Of a stretch of DNA of 64,000 nucleotides, positions 57,358 through 64,000 are shown in pieces. The stretch is from Amphibalanus amphitrite. Lineage: Eukaryota > Arthropoda > Thecostraca > Balanomorpha > Balanidae. The notes below the pieces were generated by a model, which made no database searches, was not told the origin of the DNA, and saw nothing but the letters and a program-made list of their open reading frames with translations. Location: contig NW_024881999.1 in the NCBI RefSeq assembly GCF_019059575.1, positions 422,926-486,925 of the forward strand. Reading direction: 5' to 3'. The position numbers and the translations under genes were made by a program. Every line of letters begins with the position of its first letter. Positions within the stretch are counted from its first letter, which is position 1.

Positions 57358-57889
57358 CTTCGGTATGGTTTGGTATGGTTTCGGACCGCCAAGTCTGGCT
57401 CGAGTTCGGCTCCCTGCCAGGCTGCCACGGCTCAAGTCCGGCTCAATACTTAAAGTACGTTGAGGTACGGTACGGCTGATGCGGCATAACTGAGTCCGGA
57501 CTCCGGCTGTGGTCTGGTGCGGGTGAGCCCCGGGATCGTGTGTCAGCTCGTAGAGCCCCAGACCTTGCCCGTACTTTAGCCGGAGCAAATGCTGGAGCTA
57601 GTCAGAGCATAAAAAACAGCTCTCAGACCAAATTTGCTGGCTGGGTAGTTTGTGAGAAGGAAGCTGCCGAACGTTGAAGGACTCGCCGGCCATAGATAGC
57701 GATTAAACACTATATGCAATATTACTTACATATGCCGGTAAATGTTATTATTACATACACTGTGATTAATACCAAAGCTGTTCATTCTCCCGCTGAGCTG
57801 CGTAAGCAATAATTTCAAGGCAATAATTTTTGTATTTTAACTAAGCCTTCGACGGCGGTCACGGAGTAGAACCAAAATTTATTTACCCG
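57358..57889. other. intergenic, no gene seen
   Basis: Some GGTATGGTTTGGTATGGTTT duplication at 57360-57385. No gene or element terminus recognised. Confidence 0.3.
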
Positions 57890-57897
57890 AAAATAAC

Positions 57898-58253
57898 CAG
57901 TGGCGGATCCAGGGGGGGGGGCTGCGGGGGCTGGCAGCCCCCACCCAAGGAAAACTGGCGCCACTGCGCCGAAGGCGCAGTGGCGCCAATTTTCAATTCG
58001 CAACTCATCGGAGTGCCGCATACTAGGACTAGGATGCAAAAATCAGTCGAATAACGTCGTTTCAGTACGCTCCGCACCGATATTTCCAATCGTGTGGTGT
58101 CACTGTACATACTGATCCTGGGCGCCTCTTGTCAGGGCCACTGGGCGCCAATATTTCAGCGCCAATACGATGCGACTATGGCGCCCATCCGGGGCGTGGC
58201 GCCCAATTATGACCTGCAGCCCCTCCCCAGTGAAAATCCTGGATCCGCCACTG
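57898..58253. mobile_element. hAT-like MITE, 356 bp
   Basis: The ends CAGTGGCGGATCCAGG and CCTGGATCCGCCACTG are perfect inverted repeats flanked by the 8-bp duplication AAAATAAC (57890-57897, 58254-58261). The interior has a G-run next to the left end, a CTGGCAGCCCCCA/TGCGGGGGCTGG fold and a CGCCGAAGGCGCAGTGGCGCC palindrome-like core similar to that in the 46641-48547 element. Confidence 0.9.
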
Positions 58254-58261
58254 AAAATAAC

Positions 58262-59186
58262 TAGCCTCCCCGAGTATGCAGCTCTTCCTTCAGTTTTCAC
58301 TTTTCATTGTTCGCTCAATAAGGTCCAAAACATCTGACAAGCTTATCTTTTTTAATTTCTACCCAGATAACGATAAATACCCAGATACTCAGATACATTT
58401 TAACCGATTTTTACCACGAAACGTGTTGTATCTACTCGTATATGTGAAAAGCACGTAAGCTTGTCGAAATCTTCTTTTCTTTAGTGAATCTCCCTAACAT
58501 CAACTGAAAACGGATGCTCATGTTCATTGAGGTCAAAAGGATATGGATTAAATAAAACATTTGGCTCTACTCGTAATTGCCTTAATGTTAAAAGTCGTGA
58601 AACGAAACACACTCATGATAACATATAATAACCACGCTCTCACACTATAAAAGATTTTATATGTCTATTTGATCGTGCGCGGAAATCGGAATATATGCAA
58701 TATGCATTTAATGCAATGCATACAGCATTGCAAATGCTTCATGGATCCTTTTTTCATCCTGAAGCATATGCGAGAAACGTCTCTTGCGTCCCTTCTCCGT
58801 CGCTTTGTGCGCGTCTCCGAGCAGCTTCACCTCATCGGCATCCATCGTCGGTCTCGCCGCTAGTCCGAGCTAAATCATTCTCATTGGTCTCGCCTATAGG
58901 CATGGAACGAACCGGCAACCCTGATCGGAATCCCGTAATTTAAATGCCGCTGGGTTCCGGGCGCCCCTGGCGGCGGGGTACGGAACTAGCAGCGCCGCCG
59001 ACGCTGTGCCCGGGCCGCCGACGCGCGGCGCCGGCATTCAGTGGAAGAGCGCGGTGGAGGTGAGACGCGCCAGCCGAGCTCCCGAGCCGATCAGCTGATT
59101 GAGCGGCGCCGCGGCGACCGTGTGAGATCTAGTCAGTGCTGAGCGGGATGTGCGCACAGCCGCGACACTCGTGTGGCACACTCTGA
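58262..59186 (+). promoter_or_regulatory. upstream region of the polyQ gene
   Basis: The stretch changes from AT-rich to CpG-rich at about 58930. Candidate core signals are a TATAAAAG at 58646-58653 and TCAGTG initiator-like motifs at about 59058 and 59132, the latter just before the start codon. ATGCAAAT-type words cluster at 58695-58745. Which start is used cannot be told from sequence. Confidence 0.35.
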
Positions 59187-60095
59187 ATGCACACAGCAGT
59201 GATGGTGCCGGACGCACTTCACCTATCGGCGGCGATGCCTCTGGGACCGCCGGCCGACCACGCCAAGACCCTGGAGGCAGTGTGGCGACCCGGACCGGGT
59301 GTCGGTCTCTGGGACGCGCCGGCCGGTCAGACCAGCCTGTGTGGCACGGGACGAACGGAGGTACCGAGCTGCGCGGCGGCCTGCCGACCTGACCTGGCGG
59401 CCTGCCGACCTGACCTGTCGGCCTGCCGACCTGACCCGGCCTCCGCCTGGAGTCGGAGATGCGCCGAACCGCGCAGGCCCTCCGATGGCGCTGGGTACCC
59501 GGCTCGCGCTGCCCTGTACCCCGTCTCTGGCTGTACCGAGCTGGCCGGCGGGTGTCCGTACCCCGGCCGGCCGGTGGCTGCGCCAGCTCAGGTCCAGGCG
59601 CCGCTCCGCTCGAGTCGAGTCAGCTCATCATCAGACGTGGCCAAGGACTTCAGCCAGCCGCTGTTCGTGGACACGACTGTCGAGTACGACCTGCCCAAGG
59701 CGGCCTACCCGCCGGAGAACAGTGAGCCGCTGCTGATGGTGCACCCGCAGTACTTCGAGCACCTGCGGCATCGGCGCACCCTCGGCGCCGGCTGCGCGTG
59801 CCAGCTGTGCAACTTCTACGGCAGGAAGCTGACGGCGGTCAGCAGCGCAGCGCCGGCTGCGGTCACACAAACGTTCCAGAGGCCCGGAGCGCAGCGCGAC
59901 TGGTCCGCCTTCCAGCTGCCCCAGCAGCTCCAACAACAGCAGCAGCAGCGGCAACAACAGCAGCAGCGGCAGCAGCAGCAGCAACTCCAGCTGCCGCAGC
60001 TGCAACTTCAGCAGCAGCAGCAGCAGCAGCAGTATCAGAGGCAGCAGCAAATGCTGGTTCAGCCTCAGCAGACGCAGCAGCTGCTCCACCAACAG

Positions 60096-60157
<62 letters not shown>

Positions 60158-60428
60158 GTACAACTGTATGTTCGGCGGCGGCTGCGAGCCTCGCCTCTCC
60201 CTGGTGCCGCCGAGTGCCAGCCGCGACTCCGACAGCGGCTACTCGAGCGTCGAGCTGGAGCCGGCTTCCGAATGGTGTCGCCGGCCAGGCGACCAGGCCA
60301 GAGACGTGATCGCCAAGCGGAAGCGCCGGTACGAGCCGGTGCAGGTGCCGGCCCACCCGGCGCTACCGGAGGTGGTCGGCAAAAGGCCTCGTCTGGCTGT
60401 GGCCAGTCAGTGGCCGAGCGGTTACTGA
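59187..60428 (+). CDS. polyglutamine protein, 413 aa, unrecognised
   Basis: A single open frame with strong coding bias. The N-terminal third is Pro/Ala/Cys-rich and includes three tandem copies of a 7-residue repeat (CRPDLAA, CRPDLSA, CRPDPAS; about 67-87). Residues about 159-210 look most conserved in type: FVDTTVEYDLPKAAYPPENS, then LLMVHPQYFEHLRHRR and a Cys cluster (CACQLC). Residues about 248-323 are Gln-rich, ending in a run of about 22 Gln. The tail has a Ser-rich DSDSGYSS motif and a basic KRKRRY that may be a nuclear signal. Such composition suits an arthropod transcriptional cofactor, but I do not recognise the family. The start could be M1, M6 or M17. AATAAA lies near 61303. Confidence 0.65.
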
Positions 60429-60490
60429 GGTGGCTGGACAGTCACCGAATCAGTCAGTGAAAGAGCACTCTGTCGGCAGGAAGAGGCTGT

Positions 60491-60995
60491 GTGTTACTCG
60501 GAAGTGTTACTGTGTTACTCGGCAGTGTTATCGTGTTACTCGGCAGTGTTACCGTGTTCTGTGCTCTCAGAGTGTGTTATCTATATCTCAGCGCGGACCG
60601 AACAGTCGATCTGTGTGTTCCTGTTTGGTCATCGGCAGCCGGCACCGTGGCAGTTTGTCGGTCCTTCGGTCCACCGGGCCAGGTCCAACGATCAGTTGGT
60701 CCGACGGTCCGCTGGTTCGTCGGTCCGTTGGTCCACCTTGGCTGGAGGCCTTCAGTCCGCTGGTCCCTCGGTCCTTTGGTCTGACGGTCCGCCATGGCAG
60801 ACGCATCCGGTCTGTCGGTCCATCATGGCAGCCGGATCTGTGGTCCGCCGTGGCGTGGTCCTCAGTCCGTCGGTTCGTCGGGCTATCGGTTCGGTGGTCC
60901 GCCATGACCCTACAGTCCGCAGGTCAGGCCGGTGCAGTGCTGTTCATCAGTCAGTCAGTCAGTCAAGTCAGTGAGTCAGTCATTCAGTCAGTGTG
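60491..60995 (+). repeat. simple repeats in the probable 3' UTR of the polyQ gene
   Basis: Three kinds in a row. 60491-60553 holds three 21-bp units (GTGTTACTCGGCAGTGTTAC plus one base). 60655-60905 holds irregular TCGGTCCGNNGGTCC words. 60944-60995 holds a CAGT tetranucleotide tract (TCAGTCAGTCAG) with interruptions. All lie between the stop at 60428 and the AATAAA at 61303. Confidence 0.65.
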
Positions 60996-61302
60996 CGAGC
61001 GGGTCGGGCCTGTTTTTACCTGGCGATGGTATCGACAGGGACCGGCCTCGTTAGTCTCCAATGGTCCACGGGAAAGGCGGCTCGGTCCGATCGACGCCCG
61101 CGATATCGGCTGTTGTGAGAATGTCGATGGCGACGATAGGGAGCAATCGTCGACCGGCATCGGTGTCCCGAGCTGATTAATATGTATCGATAGGTCGTTG
61201 CTGCTCAATTATTTATGACGCCATCATTTGTCTTTCATTCCCGATCGGCTAACTGTGTGATGGGAATTGCTTACGTTGCTGGCATAGCAGCCCTGCTGAG
61301 CT

Positions 61303-61308
61303 AATAAA
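61303..61308 (+). terminator. AATAAA polyadenylation signal, polyQ gene
   Basis: In GAGCTAATAAAACGCC, about 875 nt past the stop. First canonical signal downstream of 60428 that I see. Confidence 0.4.
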
Positions 61309-63586
61309 ACGCCAGCTGGATACAGTGACCATCTGTTTTGGGGTGGTGGGAATGCGTGGTGGGACCACCGGTAGTAGGTGGGACAGTGGGATGCCTCGGA
61401 CGGTGGGACGGAGAAAAGGGTGCGCCAATGGGTGGGCTGGGACTGAAGGCTGTCCCAGGCGATGGGATTACACTGCAAGCGTGGACGGATGGCCACATCC
61501 GAAGTTCGAGGAGACGTTATTCTACTGCTGGCTGTCAGTTTGTAAGGTAAGGGTTTGCGAACGGCCAGACGGTCGTCAGTAGAGCGAACAGCTGAGACGG
61601 GCCGCTTCTTGACGTCGTTCTGGGACGTTAATTACCAGGGGGGGGGGCTACATAACGCTTCAGAACGTACCGGGGCCGCAGGCACGTCGCTCCTCGCTCC
61701 GTGACACACGTCGCTCCTCGCTCCGTGACACCACTCGCCACGTCGCGCCAGCAACCATCAACGTCGGTCGTGGCCGTCGCTCCCAGCCTATCTCGCTCAT
61801 CACCCTGTGAAGATGAATCGGCCGCCCCCGCCCCCGCCCCCGCACCCGCCCCGTCCCGTCGGCCTCGGACTTGCCAGCCGATGGCTTTAATGAGCTCGTT
61901 AAATTCTGACAGATGTGGCGGTAAAAATTTGACTGGCTGCGAGTCACGGCTCGAGATAGTCGGGTCTTTAGATGCGGCCTCTTGTTTGTGTGATGGCACA
62001 CATAACTTCACATGCGAGAGGTATGTAAAAATTCCAGCTGCGGCTATCGTCTCACACTGGTGAGACCCTCGTTTGGTGTTCTCTCCCGTAGGCGAATGTC
62101 GCCGTCATTCCAGCGGGCCGCGCGCTGGGTCTAATTAGAGGACCACATCGGGCGTGTCTCCTTCCCCTGTCCCCCGGTCGCCACGGCCTCTCGTCAGCGG
62201 CAGCGGGGCGCGGTAGTGGGGCTAGCCGTGGCGCTGGCAGGGCAGATTGATGACTTTCTGGGCCGGTGGTCGGCCTGGGTCACGCTGATGGGCGGACCTG
62301 TTGATGTCAGCCGCGCGCGCTCCTCTGCCGCCCCCGTCCACTCTGCGACGCGGCTGAAGCGCAGCTGGTAGGCTGTGTCATAAACACGACAATCACTCTG
62401 CGCGCTTCACGCTGTCGGCCTGACAGCCGCCTCAGTGTGCCAGAGCCCCAGAGCCTCGGCCGGCTGGCGCGTGACATGTCGTTCTGGCGTCACGTGTGAC
62501 GTGACTGCTCTGGTGTACGGCGGAAGGAGCAGTGACCGTTTCGTGGGTGTGTTCTGAGAAGGCGCACTGGCATAGCTTATCTAATAAGCTCACGAACGTT
62601 TGTGTCGTCCGTTTTCGTATGTGCCACCCATAATGGTCTAGGTCCTAGAAAGCCCACTGGTTATTCACGACCGTCGCCCACCCAATAATTGTCTTCCGGT
62701 GAGTGTCACGAGACACGAAAACCAGACAGACACTTAGAATGAACCGGTAATGTTGGGTATCCATGACAGTATCCAATGAACCGGTAACTCTGAGACTCTC
62801 TTATTGTGATGACCTCCATCTGCTGATAGTGTGGAGTGGCTCTTACATTGACGCTTCGCATTGAATACCTCGGAACTTTGCCACTGCCGAACATCGCGGC
62901 TCTAATAACGATGACGCATCTTTTCATACGACATCATTCAACAGACCTGTCAATGGTGGTTGGTCCGAGGTCCAGCCCCAGACCAGACCCTGATCCTGGT
63001 CTGCCGCCTGTGCCGACTTCCATGCCTGCCTTCCGTGAACGTCGCTATCCTATTCCTCACAGCGCTAATTAGCACCTTGATGTTGAGAACTCGTGACCAC
63101 CGGCAGTCGCCGGTCGGACCCTTTGGTCGGAAAGTTGAGCCTGATAGTGGGCGGAACTGGCAGGCAGAGATGGACCCCCATCTCCCCCCCCTAGAGAGGC
63201 GTCAGCTGGCGAGTCGGCGCGGACCGAAATTAATGGGTCGGATTCCCGTGACAAATGCCATTAGGAAGCGGCGGCGCAGTAGCGCGCGGGTATCGGGTAT
63301 TGGGAATGGGCCGGGCGCCGCCGGAGCCTGGCGGACTACCAGATGAGGTCGTGGCAGGCGACGCTCTCCCGCCGAGAGAGGGCGAGCGACCCGCAGGGAG
63401 GCCGACGCCACCTCTCTGCCGAGCCCTCCTGCAGAGGACTCCTATGCCGAGCGGCCCCACGCGGCGGGCGACGCAAGGCATGGTGACTGGATCGCGTTTC
63501 AGCGTGATGGCTAATGACAGGGCGCGCTGGACAGAAGGTCGAAGATAACCGGCAGAAGCATACATTGCCGAAAATATACCCTGGAA
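61309..63586. other. intergenic, no gene seen
   Basis: Contains two tandem 24-bp units (CGTCGCTCCTCGCTCCGTGA.. at 61687-61734), a (CCCCGC)n tract at 61824-61850 and GC-rich patches (62100-62350, 63180-63480) with open frames on both strands. None shows a domain or clear splice structure. It may include introns or regulatory DNA of a gene outside the window. Confidence 0.25.
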
Positions 63587-63590
63587 TTAA

Positions 63591-64000
63591 CCCTCGCCCG
63601 CACATGGGGGGGGGGTTGCCACCCCCCCAGGTAGTCTTTCTGCTCTGCATTCGACATTTTTAGAGCTAGAAGGCTGATTTTTCGTATAGCTGCTCCTCTA
63701 TCCTTTCTTGATGTCCACTGAAAATTTCAAGTTTCTGTGATTTTTGGTTTCGGAGATATGACCTTGTTTTTCAGGTCATGTCATGACCCAAATGGCCAAT
63801 TCTCAACATCTTGCGTTTGCCATGGGCCTTGTGGGCTTTTGACACCCTGATTTCGGCCTTTTTTGCCAGTCTTACCTCCCACCTATCATGGAACATGTTG
63901 TTCGACGATGTACAGGGGTCAAGGTCAGGGTCAAGGTCAACCTAGGTCATCTAAGATAATTGCGTTTGAGGCAAGCTGAATTTACTTTTTGTGAAGTTTT
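63591..64000 (+). mobile_element. TTAA-flanked element, left end; continues right of window
   Basis: TTAA (63587-63590) then CCCTCGCCCGCACATGGGGG, a G-run/C-run hairpin around TTGCCA (63605-63632), and a body with AGGTCATGTCATGACC and GGTCAAGGTCAGGGTCAAGG half-sites. Same family as 24654-25684 and 27312-28507. Confidence 0.7.

Noticed and set aside
59631-60356. 241-codon minus-strand frame with a Leu run
   Set aside because: Antisense of the polyglutamine gene (CAG read as CTG); the plus frame has the better coding pattern.
1-64000. tRNA or rRNA genes
   Set aside because: No cloverleaf with matching acceptor stem and GGTTCGA-type T-loop, and no conserved rRNA core, was found on either strand by eye.

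Overview
This is a gene-poor, repeat-rich piece of a eukaryotic nuclear genome. Spliced genes with GT..AG introns, AATAAA signals, a CAG-rich polyglutamine gene, LTR retrotransposons and several animal-type DNA transposon families (hAT, Tc1/mariner, TTAA-target elements) point to an invertebrate animal. An arthropod, perhaps a crustacean, is my best guess, but nothing in the window fixes the species. No bacterial genes, operons, CRISPR arrays, rRNA genes or tRNA genes were seen.

Left part (1-32 kb). The end of a TTAA-flanked element occupies 1-843, followed by a 22-bp tandem repeat. Three paralogous three-exon genes for 48-49-residue Lys/Ala/Glu-rich proteins follow: one on + (1832-3881) and two on - (8088-7302 and 11435-10691). 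Exon 2 is exactly 117 nt, and the last coding exon exactly 14 nt, in all three. Foldbacks, degenerate tandem repeats, small MITEs with clear target duplications, a possible last exon of another - strand gene (20589-19798) and more TTAA elements fill 12-30 kb. The TTAA elements have a G-run/C-run hairpin just inside each end and are packed with AGGTCA-type half-sites.

Middle (32.5-54.4 kb). Two direct copies of a hAT-like element whose body is made of short tandem repeats bracket 8.9 kb of other DNA. The outermost flanks of the pair carry the same 8-bp duplication (TTGCAATT), while the inner flanks do not match. The pair and everything between therefore look like one 21.9-kb composite insertion, or the product of a circle integrating by recombination. 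Copy 1 is split by a TA-flanked inverted-repeat element. That element holds two more insertions: a 930-bp element with 3-bp TTT duplications, and a Ty3/gypsy LTR element (35140-41130, - strand) that looks whole and recent.

Right part (54.4-64 kb). A degenerate Tc1/mariner element with very long inverted repeats, hAT MITEs, and a probable host gene (59187-60428, +) for a 413-residue polyglutamine protein with an AATAAA signal near 61303. The window ends inside another TTAA element. A ~47-bp module with a CTCF-like core followed by a CGCCTGAAG..GCTGTGCCGC block occurs at least five times (5.4, 51.2 and 55.1 kb).
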